Part shown: positions 34,994 through 47,865 of the stretch, one piece after another
How the letters are laid out: each line of letters begins with the position of its first letter
Position numbering within the stretch: position 1 is the stretch's first letter
NCBI GenBank assembly: GCA_025266875.1
Contig: JALLLT010000035.1
Coordinates: forward strand, 1 to 64,000
Direction: 5' to 3'
Length of the DNA: 64,000 nt
From: Fennellomyces sp. T-0311
Lineage: Eukaryota > Mucoromycota > Mucoromycetes > Mucorales > Lichtheimiaceae
The notes under the pieces: generated by a model
What the model was told of the DNA's origin: nothing
What the model saw: the letters and a program-made list of their open reading frames with translations, nothing else
Databases searched by the model: none
Position numbers and translations under genes: made by a program

Positions 34994-37284
34994 TTAGGGC
35001 TCGTCAGGCTCGAATATCAGTCGATAATTGTCAAGAATCGTTTGCACAACCTTGACCTGCCATTGTGTTTCTGCTAACCGTTCGCTGTCCTGCGAATCAA
35101 TGCTTGCACCCGTCACTCCGGATTCGTTGCCCATCAACGTCAACCCAAAGATGGTTGCCAGGTTCGCAGAGCCCATTTTATTATATCGTTGATGCTGTTG
35201 TACTCTGCAAGGCAAATCGTCAGATCATACTGTCATGGCGTGACAACGAATAACCCTTACTGGTCAAGATGGCCCATGAGGTATTTGAGAGTTGCATAAT
35301 GAGCGTCCGGTAAGTCGTTGATGATTGTATGCAGACCAAGCACCCGCATCCGCTCATCCTCGATTTCTGAATCCACATAAGTTGACTTTACTCGGCATAG
35401 ACGCATGCAGCGGTTTTACTTACTGGCAGCAGATAGGAAATGTTGGTAGGTTGAACGGGGGAAGAGTGGGTCAGGCAGCTCGCGGAACCATAGCTTCAGT
35501 ACGCTCGTAATGTTGCTGATGTCTGAAATGTATTCTTCGGCGAGAAGGTTGACGCCGCGACAATCGCGATCGAAAGCCGCCCTGAGTTTTTGGATTTGGG
35601 TATTGACTCCGGACAGCCGGTAGATGCCGACGGTGTTAAGGCCATACATTTGCACGGCTTCGGCACATTTCGTAAGGATCAACGGCACTTCTTCGCGGTC
35701 GCGATCCATCAGTGTATTCAGATCAACGCCAAACACAGGGTTGGGATTGAGCACCGTAAGCGCAGTAGCAGACTAAGCATCCTAGATCAGAACATGCCCC
35801 CCCCCTTGTCCCTTGCAGCCCACTATTGACACTCTACCATGCTATACTCTTTGTAAGGAATCTCGCTCTTGTATGATCTGCTGTTTCCACGGCTGCTGTA
35901 TGATTTCAAAAAGCTCATGATATCGGCGTCCTTGTCGATCTTTTCTGTTAGCGAGCGCAATCCCAACCCATCGTCATTGTCGAGTGCCAGACCGTCGGCA
36001 GTGAGGCCCTGTTCAAATATGTATGCGTAGCGTGCCAGCTGGTAGCGCAGAGCAACACAGCACTCGTCGCCCACATCTTTGAGACTCTAGATCACAGATC
36101 AATACTGCATCCTCCTTATTTTTTTCCCTTTTTGCTTACCGACAATATTTTAGGCAGGTGCATCTGGAAGTACTCTTGGCGGGACGCATTGGTTGCCTGC
36201 AACTGCTGTCTATAGTTCTTGTCGGCCATGGTGGCCTTCACTCGGGCGTCCTCCTCCATCTTGTTGAGCTGTCATATGATAATCAGCCGAAAGCTGTGCA
36301 ACACGCCGTTTGTGCGGCCATACCTGCGCCTGCGTCTTGTTGTTTTTGAACAGTCCCTTTTTAGGAACGACCGGATCGTTGTTCTTTTGCAGAATGGCAC
36401 GCTCCCATTCCTCGCTGTGCATCTCGTACTTTTGCTTGCACTGCGATATCGTTAGCAAATGCCAATCTGCTGTCTCTCGCTCGCTCTCCTTTTTTTCCTG
36501 CGCACCTTTTCCAAAGTCAGATCCGCGTCCGTGAGCTGCTTCTCATGCTTCAGGCCAACATCTTTGACCTAGGCGGAGAGAGAAAATAAAAACCGGCTTA
36601 ATTGCTCCTTATTGACGCTCTTTGACTAACGGAAAGAAAAAAAAGGTCTTACCTGCTTTCTGCCTTTCTCTGTATCCTTGACCAGCAGCTGCAAGTCGTC
36701 CGCAACTTCAGTAATGTCCGCTGAAAACCGTAAACGCTGCTCGCCAATTGTTTCATGTACTTTGAGAAACGAGGTCCAGGCGTCACCGTACGTCCTATTC
36801 GTGTGCGTATAAGCTATCCTGTCGATGTTGTATATAATATAACCGACCCTGAACGCGGATGAGCCTTGTCGAACGATTCACCCATCGATTGCGCGAGTTT
36901 GACCATCTGTTTGCCGTACTCTTCTTCGATCGCTGCTCGTTTTCTTAGGAATAGCATTGCATCCTATGCCACTGTTGTGTCAATAAAACTTGTCCAGCCT
37001 TTGTTTTTGAAAGGTGATTACCTTTGCCGCTTGCATGTCCTGCTTAACCTTATCCAATAGACACTGGAAGCCATTCTGTATGCATATATTGACTCATTAA
37101 AAAAAAAGCGCCGCATCGGGAATGCAGAAACACGTCGCCTTACATCCATATCGGTTAATTGACTAAACACGTCTCTGGAGCGCGCATCCGGATCGCCTGC
37201 TAGACCGGCAGAGGTAGGCTGCTTCTCATCATTGTACGGTGATTCAAGGCTTTTTTTATATTCGTCTGGTTTGCTCAGGACCAT
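34994..37284 (-). CDS. RGD1: F-BAR/RhoGAP protein, Rgd1 type
   Basis: GTPase-activating protein for Rho GTPases at membranes, with roles in cell polarity and actin organisation. The N-terminal F-BAR domain spans many short exons: FSQLTDMD, FQCLLDKVKQDMQAAKD, FLRKRAAIEEEYGKQMVKLA and YGDAWTSFLKVHETIGEQ, with coiled-coil sequence after. A linker contains LTEKIDKDADIMSFLKSYS. The RhoGAP domain begins VFGVDLNTLMDRDREEVP and includes the arginine finger GIYRLSG. It continues LKLWFRELPDPLFP, then SANLATIFGLTLMG. The protein ends YRLIFEPDEP. Domain order and arginine finger match Rgd1. At least eight introns interrupt the F-BAR part. Confidence 0.88.
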
Positions 37285-40200
37285 GATGAGTATGCATCAA
37301 AATAGGGAAAGAAGAAATAAAAAAGACAGAACGAACAAGGAAACATGTTTTTGTCGTCGCACGGCTTAATTTAGTTAGGAGTCGGTGTGGTGTCACTCGA
37401 CAATTATGCCCAAAGATTCATGTACTACGTGGCTTAAGGCGTCTCCTTGACACTGCTGTGGATACGGTTGCCTATGACAACCGTCACTCTTTATCCTTCA
37501 ACTGCTTTCATGCCTTCCGTTCGCTTTTGCATTGTACCCGCTTACACAGACCATATACCGATCTATTTAGAAGGCATCCCATGGTCATATAAGTGGAACG
37601 TTAAAGTGCAAATACTAAATGCCAAATCAGACCACCAGAAAGGTCATAAAAAGCAACACAGTCAATAATGTACCTGCTTTGCTTTGTGATCCATTCCGTT
37701 CCTCTACTCTGCTTTCTGATTTGTCGGGCGATCATGCAACAACTTTGATTTAGCTTGATTATGTAAGTGAATACTAATGACTAGCCTGGAATTCTCTTTG
37801 TATCTGGCCATCTGCCCATTCCTTTGTAACTAGTTCTCCACATCTCAGAGAATGCCAATTGCCTGACAGTGTACATAAGTATTAAAAACTATCAAGAATC
37901 GTGAACTCATGTGCTCTTCTGCTCATATGTGTACATAACACGATACTTGCGCAGCAGTGTTGTAATTGAAAATTACAAAAAAGTGGAGGTGTACTAGCAT
38001 GTCCTTTTACAAATGCCCTCCTCTTTCTTTCTCATGGTACATACTCGAACGTATAATTTGATAGAATGAACCACGGCACGTATTACATAACAATTACCAT
38101 GGATGACAAACAAAGTGTAGAAGCAGTTAAAGTTAGCTTTGAATGAAAGTGTCAAGAATAAATACAGTTATTATCATTATCTTATTCCATCTTATACGCT
38201 GTCTTTATCGATTGACAGAATGATGAATCTGCGACCTAAGCCATGTTTTACGTCCATACACCACACGCTACTCTGTATATTGAGTTCGCAACACTATATT
38301 ATCCAAACGCGCGCTTGTAGCCCGAAATCATGAGGACGAAAAATCTATCGGTAATACCCAATTTGAATGCCACACTAAACCGCACGGTGTGCTTTTTTTA
38401 TTGAGTGGAATTGTACCTCCATAAACAAAGGTTTGTTGGTACTTCGTTTTATAGCATTGGTATCAAAATTATCTTGGGCTAAAGTTGAGCATGCGCTACA
38501 ACTTTTTCATTGGTTTGGATTATCTATGGTTTCCATCATTCTCGCGTCTTGGTTCAAACAGTCTCACCCACCACAACATTACGGCTACCATGACTCACTC
38601 GCACAGCCTTCACATTATAAAACTTCTTTTATATCGGTCTCAGAAATTGGTTTGTCGTGAGTTGCAGAGCAATAGAATTCCTTACCATCTAATGCGCTCT
38701 TCGGGTATGGCACAAAATGTAGAATAACTATTCGATAACTATCGTTCGTTGAAGTGATATCATCCCACCTCCACTTTTTACAGTGGTACCTGGACAAAAT
38801 ACAGATTAATCATCTGCTCATTACCATTAGCAAATTCGACGTACTTAGCGTGGAATAGGCGCAGAAAATATGTTTCAAGCCATACCGAACCTTATCCGAT
38901 TGACGGCCAATATAATATTAATTAAGAATGGCCACTCGCTGACTCGAGGAGAACGATACAGGTGTTACTATATACACTGGTCAAGCACTGTCCACATATG
39001 GAATACTTGAAGATTAACTTGGATACACCTCGAGATTACCATCTTGATCGTTATGGTCCCCAAACGATTATTACTTTCATATAGGAGAATACTACTACAA
39101 TAGGAACAGGATCAAGAGAATTTTCTGTAGTTGGTGTTGAAAGTAGGATTCCATATCCTTCTTCATTGCGTCGATTTTCAGTGACACATCGTAGTTCACT
39201 ATAGTACGTATCCTAGATGATAAATCCAAGCTATTCAAAGTAAAATGAGATGGATTGATCGTTCTGTTGTGAATAAAACTAGACATATCAATGAGTCTCG
39301 TTATGTTTCATTAAGTCATTTGTGTATGTACGACGTATGTAGCATCAATGACAGCCTCTTCTCCATATACGGCATCTTTTAATTTCCATATATAACTTTT
39401 CAATTGCGGGATGCTAATTATTTAGCGTAGCAAATGTTACTTCTGATATATGAAGCAAGTCTCTGTATTGAATACTTTTCCCCAAACTAATGACTTTCAC
39501 GGTAATTAGAGAAAATTGTTAATAAGGTTATATGTTCTTGCAATACCTATCGTCGGATAACCTTTTAGTTTTACGATATGATCAACACACAATACTACTT
39601 TTTGAATCGACCTGCTTCCGCTGTAGTCTCACACTATCGATCGATCAGGTTAATGCACTCACTTTTGTTAAAAGCGGCGAGTACCGACAGCTAGTTGATA
39701 AGGGTAAGCTGGATGGTACATGCAACATGGTTGAAAAGCTATATACGAAAGGTCCCGATTATAGGTGCATGAAGGTGTCCTTACACTGCAAATTGCCAAT
39801 AGCACTTCAATCAAAAGATAAAGCATATCATAGACTCTTTTGCAAACATTCAGTAAATTCAAATTCTTCTGATACCTACTTTGGGCCGTTGTTCCCAAAT
39901 GCACATGAAAGTTAAATCAAAACTTTTGCAGACACTCTGTAAAGTACTCTACGATGATGTCAACTCTAAAGTTTTGTAAACCGTAATCCATATTAGTACA
40001 TCGTTGAGCCAAAAATACTTTGTTTTGGTTCATATATCCAGGTCACATATGAATGGTTATTTTCAGCTTGGCAAGCTAAATGTGACCGTCAAGTTGTCAC
40101 GTTCATGTATGGAGGCCGCAGTAGCTTGTGCAAATGCACTGCGTCTGATCAAAAGCAGGGTTATCAATGAATGAGCCCGATGAATACTTTTGTTTCCCTT

Positions 40201-40417
40201 GCGCGTCAATATGAAATTTATAAAGTTAGTAAAGAACGCAATCTAGGAATACCCATTAGGATAATAATCGGTTCATGCATTATACTGCGCCGTGTACGAC
40301 CTCCCAACTGTTAATAAATAAAGGACTATGGCCACTTTTGCCTCCTTTCCCTCCTCTCTTTTCCCTTTTCACTTTTTCTTTTATACCCGCGTCCCTCTTA
40401 TACCACCTTTGTTGTCA
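37285..40417. other. Large intergenic region
   Basis: 3.1 kb without a gene that can be supported. An ORF at 39532-39915 (127 residues, cysteine-containing) and small minus ORFs near 38615-39286 show no family features. Near 40328 there is an in-frame ATG upstream of the chosen start of the next gene. Confidence 0.45.
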
Positions 40418-42340
40418 ATGTTACAATCCGAAGTGGGTGACTACCCACCTTGCACGGCCGCGTGTCTCCCGCAAGATATACTTTTGAACATTGATAACTA
40501 TATATGGCCAGAAGACCGCTACGCCTGCCTTTTCGTTTGCCGCCAATGGTACTTTTCGTTTGTTTCCAAATTCTACAATAGTGTTGCACTCCAAAGTGGA
40601 CGACAATGTACACAACTTTGCAATGGGTTCGACGCGATTGAGCAATCTCACACGTTTCCGGGTCACGCTGTCAAGCAGCTGCATATGGATTTGAGTACGG
40701 AGGAGCTTGAAAAAACAACACACCCAATCCCGGGCTACTTTCCATCACTCCAGTCATTCCATGTTTCCTCCTTCCGAATCCAGAACAGTGGTAATAGCCA
40801 TCACCATCACGACGTTATTGGCACAGCAACTTGCGGCAAGATCGCCCCCAGTCGAAGCATGATCGGGTCAACCATCGATACGTTTTGGACTTTGCCACCG
40901 AGTTTGACACGCTTGCATTTGTCGATTCCACGTCTTCAACGGGAAGCCACCATGCGCTTGCTGCGACATCTGCCACAGTTAACAAGTCTTTACCTTAACT
41001 GGATCAACGGCTCGTGGATGTGTAGTGACATGGATATGCTGCATGAACTGTGCCCGTCACTTGATCGCGTATGGATATTTGCCGAGACGTTTCATACCAA
41101 CAGCCAAGCACCAGAGCAGCGAGAACCTGCAGGCGTGGTAGATGAGGAACAAGAGATGACATGGGACGATAATATTATCAATCAGCTTTTCCCGCCATAC
41201 AACGTTGCGCCGGCCGCACCCAAACTCACCCAGTTTCATTTGTCAATCTATCGAGGTCTAACAGAACACATGAGCGACTGGTTCGTTTATGCCGCACGAA
41301 ACTACCCTGATCTGGAATCATTCTCCCTCGAGACGCGTCCCAAGCATCTCGATCGTGTCGGTGAACGTGCATTTGAATACGACCTATTGGATATGCTCAT
41401 GACTTACAAGTGGGCAAGTCCGACATGGAAGCGGGCCGAAGTACCAGCGTTTCGTTTACTTGTTGCCTCGTGCCCTCAGCTGCGGTCAGTCAATCTGTTT
41501 CAGCTCTATCTGACGAACCAGTTGCTCATGGCACTTTTCTCGTGCCCATTGCCGATGCAACACTTTGGATCGACGCGAAACATCCACCGCGTGTGGACAG
41601 CTGACAACAACTGGTACTTTAGCTCAAGTCTGGTGTCGCTCTCACTTCAAGCGTGTGTCACGTCTCCTGCAAACAACGGAACGTTCATGGCATTCCTTGG
41701 CTCCTTGATTCACCTCAAGCATCTGTGTCTGGCACGTTACGACCACTTTGCAATGGATTCTTTGTTAGCCGCTTGCCCTGGCCTAGAAACCCTGACGCTA
41801 GAGCATATGGCGATCACAGATCCGCTCATGGGGATCATCCACACGCACTATGATGAGCCACTGTCGCTGCATCTTCTCACAATACGCCAAACTATCCTCA
41901 GGGAGCCCTTCTTCTCTCAAATCCCCCCTAGTCTGGTTGATCTTGTGGTGGAAAACAGCGCAATCATAGGAACCGAGACGTATCGCGCAAAACTGCAGAT
42001 GCCTCAGTTAGAGCTGGACACACTCACTCTCAATCACCTGTTTTTTGAACAACAAGACTCCGAACGCAAGACGGTCAAACAAAGCGGTCAGCAGTTCTCG
42101 GTGATCGGCATTGAATGCATGGAGAAAGCAAGCAAGTGGTACGATATCCGGGGCGGAGTGTTCAGCCAAAGCAACGAGCGGGTGCTTGGTGTTCGTCCCA
42201 TGGCATCGGAAGACGCAGAGGACATGCTGGAAGACGACAAGAACGAAAGGATCTTTGGCCTGGAGGTGTCGTGCCGGACGATCAAGCGAATACGCGTGAA
42301 CAGCATACGATTACTCGATGTACAACATGTGTGTGTATGA
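40418..42340 (+). CDS. F-box/LRR protein
   Basis: Single-exon gene of about 640 residues. An F-box-like N-terminus reads CLPQDILLNIDNYIWPED then ACLFVCRQWYFSF, and degenerate leucine-rich repeats follow: LPPSLTRLHLSIPRL, LPQLTSLYLNWING, PKLTQFHLSIYRG, CPQLRSVNLFQLYL and CPGLETLTLEHMAI. Such proteins are probable substrate receptors of SCF-type ubiquitin ligases, using Skp1 through the F-box. The ATG at 40418 was chosen because the residues just after it lead into the F-box. An in-frame ATG at 40328 would add a Phe/Pro-rich, T/C-biased leader more like a 5'UTR. No intron is seen, unlike neighbouring genes. The stop is followed by a (GA)n tract. Confidence 0.8.
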   Translation: MLQSEVGDYPPCTAACLPQDILLNIDNYIWPEDRYACLFVCRQWYFSFVSKFYNSVALQSGRQCTQLCNGFDAIEQSHTFPGHAVKQLHMDLSTEELEKTTHPIPGYFPSLQSFHVSSFRIQNSGNSHHHHDVIGTATCGKIAPSRSMIGSTIDTFWTLPPSLTRLHLSIPRLQREATMRLLRHLPQLTSLYLNWINGSWMCSDMDMLHELCPSLDRVWIFAETFHTNSQAPEQREPAGVVDEEQEMTWDDNIINQLFPPYNVAPAAPKLTQFHLSIYRGLTEHMSDWFVYAARNYPDLESFSLETRPKHLDRVGERAFEYDLLDMLMTYKWASPTWKRAEVPAFRLLVASCPQLRSVNLFQLYLTNQLLMALFSCPLPMQHFGSTRNIHRVWTADNNWYFSSSLVSLSLQACVTSPANNGTFMAFLGSLIHLKHLCLARYDHFAMDSLLAACPGLETLTLEHMAITDPLMGIIHTHYDEPLSLHLLTIRQTILREPFFSQIPPSLVDLVVENSAIIGTETYRAKLQMPQLELDTLTLNHLFFEQQDSERKTVKQSGQQFSVIGIECMEKASKWYDIRGGVFSQSNERVLGVRPMASEDAEDMLEDDKNERIFGLEVSCRTIKRIRVNSIRLLDVQHVCV

Positions 42341-42356
42341 GAGAGAGAGAGAGAAA
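42341..42356. repeat. (GA)n microsatellite
   Basis: A short GA run directly after the F-box/LRR stop codon, between it and the convergent RPN13 gene. Confidence 0.6.
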
Positions 42357-42467
42357 AACAACAAAATAAAGAAGATTCGTATTCAGCTGATAAGCACTGT
42401 AGAGATGCATTTCGACGTTTGTAAAGAAAACAAATATGCACCGATGTCTCGCAACATAAACAATCTT

Positions 42468-43147
42468 TTAATCCTCATCCATAGCATTATCATCTCGCTC
42501 ACGCTCCCTACGCCGCGCTTGCTCCTCAATTGCTCGGAGAAACGATTCAACACCTAGCAGAAGCCATTATTGAGTTAATGCGTTGACTGCCTTGTGGTAA
42601 GTAAAAACATACTGGTTCCGGCCGAAGGATCCAAGCCTAGCTGGGTCAACAGCGGGCCAAGCTCGCCGCTTTCCAACGCGTAGCTCAGCGTTGCCAGCGC
42701 CTGCTGGAACTGAGGGCTCTGGACGACTTGTCGCACCTCCTCGGGCGTCCGGTCGCTCTCCTCGGGTAAGAAAGGGAAGAGGGCGGCACATATGTCGCGG
42801 TCGTTCAACAAAGGAGCGATGGTCTGGGTTGTTAAGACATCGGTCAGAGATACTGGAGCTTGATGGTTTTCTATGCGAAATATTGTGATTAGCCATGGCA
42901 ACCATACAAACATGCATGAACTCACCGGGAGCCTGAACGCCGCGCAGAATATTCCGCAGTTGTTCTAATTGTTCCGAGTTTACTGTCGATGATTGGCTGT
43001 TGCCGCTTTGCTCACGATGGCTGTCGGAAGACTCATGTTGCTGATCTACAGGTCCATCGCCACCTTGTACCATAGACGAAGGAATCGTGCCTCTGGTTTT
43101 GCACCGTCAATCATCCCATCCCGTCTGCGTCCACACACACACACACA

Positions 43148-43182
<35 letters not shown>

Positions 43183-43973
43183 ACTTACCCAAGTCCACCA
43201 GCAGCCTGCAGGAACTGTACAATATTCTCACGGGAAATGCGTTCTACACAGTATGGCATGAGTTTGCATTGCGTACGTGTCAATTCCGCAAGTACCAGGC
43301 GAGTTTCCCAAAAGCTGCATCATGTCGGCCGGTGCACCGTCTCCAAAGTCCACGTCAATGCCAGGCATTCTTGTGTGTGCGCTCGACCCGCTGCCTTGAT
43401 CCAACACGGCACTCTGAGGGTCATTGATCAGTCGGTTCACACGAGTAACGTGCTCTTCGTCCTTGTCGTCGCTTTTGTTCTGCATCCAAAAGAAGAGCTT
43501 CTCGCCCGACGACTTGTAGTTCAGACTGTATACTCGACCTGTGGTGCATTCGGTGACACGCACAAATTCGGCTTCATCAGGAAAGATAATCCGCTCCTAA
43601 TGAGGCCGTTAGCATATAAGGAGTTGCAAGCAAATGGGGCATCATTGACCTCTTCTGGTTCCGACGCTTTGCGTTCCTTCCAGTAAAAGTGCATCAACTG
43701 ATCATCGGTCTATTGGAGAGAGGAGGCGTGTCAATAGTGCAAGGGAACGCAGGACTGCGCAGCGCATTACCTGATCCATATACACCATGCTACGATAGAA
43801 TTGCAAACGTCATGTCAGGTGAATCCATCACTTATCTAATGCTGACGCGTCCCCTTCAAGTTCGCTTACCCCTTGCGCAAATCGGGCTTCAGCATGTTGC
43901 CTTCTCGGATGCATTTTCCAGCGTTGAACTGAACCAGGTGCTTTGGGCGCTGTGCTGTGGGGAAGAAGCTCAT
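42468..43973 (-). CDS. RPN13: Proteasome ubiquitin receptor Rpn13/ADRM1
   Basis: Subunit of the 26S proteasome regulatory particle that binds ubiquitin through its Pru domain and recruits Uch37-type deubiquitinases through a DEUBAD domain. The start is the ATG at 43973 (MSFFPTAQRPKHLVQFNAGK). Small exons rebuild the Pru domain: GKCIREGNMLKPDLRKG, MVYMDQ, DDQLMHFYWKER and IIFPDEAEFVRV, then YSLNYKSSGEKLFFWMQ. A linker has the acidic/Gln stretch with QHESSDSHREQSGNSQS. The DEUBAD region includes APLLNDRDICAALFPFLP, then VVQSPQFQQALATLSYALE. The last exon encodes RREREREDDNAMDED-like acidic residues. Introns carry (CA)n and (TC)n repeats. The position next to SEC17 is divergent. Confidence 0.9.
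43134..43182. repeat. (CA)n and (TC)n microsatellite in an RPN13 intron
   Basis: An uninterrupted CA run at 43134-43147 and a TC run at 43152-43180 lie in the RPN13 intron. The intron begins with GTAAGT on the minus strand near 43188. Confidence 0.8.
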
Positions 43974-44327
43974 CGTGAAAGTACAACAAGTAGGAAGAGA
44001 GTAAAAGGCAAAAGGAAAATGCCAATGGGAGACCGTGACGTTGACTCTATGCAAACAGGTTAAAAACGCGCCCTTCCAGCTTGTCCTTCCGCTTTCGTCG
44101 ATACCCAGTGGCAACAGATTACCTTTCTACATTTCCGTTCGTTACCCTCGTTCTCTTCCGCATTATCTATTTGTTCTGTATATTCCATCGAACTCGATCG
44201 CTGTTCGGTTTCTTTTATCTTTGGCTCTCCAATTGCTTCTCTTTTTTACGGGTCCCATCGCCACCACTGTTGAACAGGGGAACCATTTCTCTCCGTTGTT
44301 GAAAAAAACCCTTCCATCCGATCCATC
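43974..44327. promoter_or_regulatory. Divergent promoter region, RPN13 and SEC17
   Basis: 354 bp between two divergently transcribed genes, and so likely to contain both promoters. The SEC17 side is C/T-rich. No defined box was assigned. Confidence 0.5.
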
Positions 44328-45463
44328 ATGTCAGAACGTCAAGCGCAGGAGCTGCTGCAGCAGGCAGATAAACGCCTCAATGGCTGGTCCTTTTTTGGTG
44401 GAGGCAGCAAGCAGGAGGAGGCGGCTGAGCTTTACGAGAAGGCCGGAAACACCTTCAAACTAGCACAACGTTGTAAGTATCTTTGCGATAAGCCCATATG
44501 CCACACCAACACGCATTGGAACAGGGTCCGAGGCGGGCGAAGCATTTATCAAGGCAGCAAGTCTATACAACAAGATACCCGATACCCAATACGAAGCTTC
44601 CAAAGCGTACGAGAACGCTGCCAAATGCTACAAAAAGAATAGCCCTGAAGGTGCATCACCATGGATTGCTGTTACCTAGGTTACCCAGTCTAACTTTTCT
44701 CTCTTAGCGGCCGTTCGCGCGCTTGAGAGTGCCATCATGATCGATAAGGACGGCGCACACTTTCGCAATGCCGCAAAGCACCATCAAGAGATTGCAGAGA
44801 TATACGAGTCCGATGTGGTCGACTTGCAGGGAGCGATGAAAAACTGGGGCGAAGCAGCGAATCTTTACATGGCGGATGATTCACAAGCGTAGGTGTCATT
44901 CGATCGATTTATAGCCGATCTTGACGTGCATGCTGTAGGATGGTCAACAAGTGCCTTTTGAAAGTAGCACACTTTGCGGCACAATTAGAGCAATATGGTG
45001 CTGCGATCGAAAAATTGGAAACGGTGGCCACGGCGTCGGTTGATAATCAACTGACCAAGTGGTCGCTTAAAGAGTACTTTTTAAAGGCTGGTTTGTGTCA
45101 TTTATGCACCGGTGTAAGTGACAATCGGGAACTGCTACAGCTGACAAAGCACAATACTCATGATCATGCGCCTGTAGGATCTGGTGCGTACCCGGCAGGC
45201 TCTAGATAAATACTGTACCATGGACATCACGTTTGAAAGCACTCGTGAATACCAGTTCCTGCAGGTAAAACTCTACCAGCATATGCAGTTTCCGGTGACT
45301 TACAGTTTTGCAGGCAATTCTAGACTGTGTAGAGAACGGCGAGATTGATCTGTTTACTCAAAAAGTATACGAGTTTGACCAACTGACGAAGCTGGATCAC
45401 TGGAAGACAACCATCTTGTTGAGAATCAAAAAGGCCATCGACGAAGAACCATCACTCCTCTAA
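44328..45463 (+). CDS. SEC17: Alpha-SNAP, SNARE recycling adaptor
   Basis: Adaptor that binds SNARE complexes and recruits the NSF/Sec18 ATPase for their disassembly in membrane fusion. The N-terminus [20 protein letters not shown] then [19 protein letters not shown] is typical, including the membrane-binding loop at the N-terminal repeats. TPR-like helical repeats continue: [60 protein letters not shown] and [20 protein letters not shown]. The C-terminus [20 protein letters not shown] has the leucine pair before the charged end that stimulates NSF in the family. Introns fall near 44475, 44652, 44893, 45113 and 45268. The protein is complete and close to the usual 290 residues. Confidence 0.93.
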
Positions 45464-45966
45464 AGCACAATGTAAGACTGACACCTATCCATCTCTCCTG
45501 CGAACTGGATTCTTATTTTATCGCCTCCTAGCTCTGTTCTCATCAAGCAAATTTACCCTTTATCATAATAACATACGCATGGCAACACTGACATTGGTCA
45601 ACGATATGCCTCTCGCAGATCATCCGTACCAATCACCCGCATTTCCCCTCCCTCCCCCTTGATATCTATTGAGAACGTTGACCGCAAGTGTCAAAAAAAT
45701 AAGCTTCCTTTTTTTTCCTATTCGTGTAATAACTTGAGCAAAAATGCCCACTACCACCTGGATGGCTCTGTCTCCCCTAAATAACGCTGAATATAGAAAC
45801 GCTGCGCGGAATTGCTCGATGCTGTATCACCTTCTTGTGTTACATGAATCGCTTGTCCAAATAGAATTTATTTGCCCGGACACAGTCTAAAAAGTTACCG
45901 AACAAACATTCTTTCTCTCCTCTCTCTCTCCCTCCGTTCCTTCTATTCTCTCACACCCGTATCAAA
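45464..45966. other. Intergenic region
   Basis: About 0.5 kb, pyrimidine-rich near the P450 start. No gene is supported. Confidence 0.5.
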
Positions 45967-47865
45967 ATGCCCTCGTTTATTGACAACAAAAGTGCCACAC
46001 AACTGGTTACTGTGGCAACGGGTACTGCTGCCGGAATACTAGGCTTGTTGGCACTCAAATACAATGACCGTGCCATCTTTGCCGAGCGTCGCACCGATAT
46101 CCCTTTCATGGCTGGTGAACCACTGATCGGGACTCTTGGCTTCCAGCTGCGCAATAAGTCACGTCTCTATGACTATATGATGGATACATTTGAAAGAATG
46201 GATACCCTTACAGCGTATGCATCTTTATGGCTTTTGTTTTTTTTTTCGTAAACAAACACGCTTACTGATAGTAAAGGAAACTTTAGAACCGAATCTGCGT
46301 TTGGTCTGCCACCTACTATCACCACATTGAATCCAGCCAATGTGGAATACGTTTTGAAAAGTAAATTGATGTGCTATTTCTATAGACTGCGAGATACTCA
46401 TTTGTTTATAGCGAACTTTGCCAATTATGTAAAAGGGCAGCAGATGAAGTACGTGTGTTGGACGTGTGACAAAGGTGTTGCAAATATATTAAAAAACAAA
46501 ACCTTAGAAACGCGATGGGTGACTTGTTTGGTCACGGAATCTTTGTTGCTAACGGTGATCAATGGAAATATCAACGAAAGGCCGCCAGTCATATTTTCAA
46601 TGTCGTCAACTTTCGTGATCATTTTACCGAGTAAGCAACGTTTTTATGCATCCAAAAGAAAACTACGTGAGCTGACCCAATATGTAGTGTCTTTGTTAAG
46701 GAGTTATTCATCATGACCAAAAACATTTTCGACAGAAAAGCAGCGAACGGCAAAACCGTTGATTTTCACGACGTCATGTACAAGTTTACATTGGATTCAT
46801 TCGTTTATCTCGGTTTTGGTGTTCAACTGAACGCACTTGCCAGCAAGGAAAAAGTACCATTCGCAGCGTCGTTTGACGAGTGCCAGATTAACTGTATGGA
46901 TCGGTTTATCAATCCGTTCATGCCCCTCCTGGAAATTTTACAACCGGTTTTGCAACCTGGCACTAAGTCCATCAAAGGACATTTGAAAGTTGTCGACGAC
47001 TTTGCGTTCAAAATTATTGCCGAAAGACGATCACAATTGGCGGAAGGTGGTGAATTCAAAGATTTATTATCGCGCTTCATGAATGCAAAGAACGAAAACA
47101 ATCAACCCTTGAACGACCGCGAACTTCGCGATACCGTATTGAACTTCATCATTGCTGGAAGAGATACAACAGCCCAAGCGTTATCGTGGACTTTCTACAA
47201 TTTGATGTTGCATCCCCGTGTCGAAAAGAAATTGTTGGATGAGATTAACGAGAATATCCGCGATGAACACGAATTGGATTCCCCAGCATTTTACGAAGTG
47301 ATTCGTACCATGGTCTATGCTCACGCAGTGTAACTAGAATTCAATATTCTTGTCGCTTTTGTAATGTTACTTATTACTGTTTCTGTATTAGGTTTTACGA
47401 AGTACTACGTCTTTATCCGTCAGTGCCATCAAACATCAAGGTTGCACTAGACGATGATGTCTGGCCAGATGGAACTCATATACGAAAGGGTGATTCAGTT
47501 GTTTGGTCCCCATACGCACAAGGCCGCTCAGCAGCCGTGTGGGGACCAGATGCAAAAGATTTTAAGCCTGAGCGTTGGCTGGATGACGAGACCGGTAACT
47601 TGCGGCGGGAGTCGGCGGGGCAATGGCCTGCATTTCACGCTGGTCCCCGCATCTGTCTCGGTATGATAGTATATAATATATTTTTCTTGAACTAATCCAA
47701 ATTTCAGGTCAAAACTTGGCAACGCTTGAAGCACTTGTCGCGATTATTATGTTACTCAGACGATACAAGTTCACCCTCGCACCAGATCAGGAAATCACTT
47801 ATGATATGTCGCTCACGATGCCAATGAGGAATGGAATGAATGTCTTTGTTGAACGACGCAATTGA
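45967..47865 (+). CDS. Cytochrome P450 (CYP509-like)
   Basis: Heme-thiolate monooxygenase anchored by an N-terminal membrane helix (QLVTVATGTAAGILGLLALK). Exons rebuild GDQWKYQRKAASHIFN (helix C region, W and R heme contacts), the I-helix signature FIIAGRDTTAQALSW, the ExxR motif YEVLRLYP, the PERF-type KPERWLDD and the cysteine ligand loop FHAGPRICLGQNLA. All four hallmarks of a functional P450 are present. Length is about 500 residues. Introns lie near 46216-46286, 46361-46410, 46451-46506, 46632-46688, 47334-47391 and 47661-47707. The style resembles the Mucoromycota CYP509 family, whose substrates include lipids or xenobiotics; the exact family name needs alignment. No biosynthetic cluster surrounds it. 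Confidence 0.85.

Noticed and set aside
39532..39915. Plus-strand ORF of 127 residues in the 37.3-40.4 kb gap
   Set aside because: No family features, no splice context and atypical composition; not supported as a gene.
43087..43686. Plus-strand ORF of 199 residues spanning CA and TC repeats
   Set aside because: It reads through the microsatellite in the RPN13 intron and is antisense to RPN13 exons.
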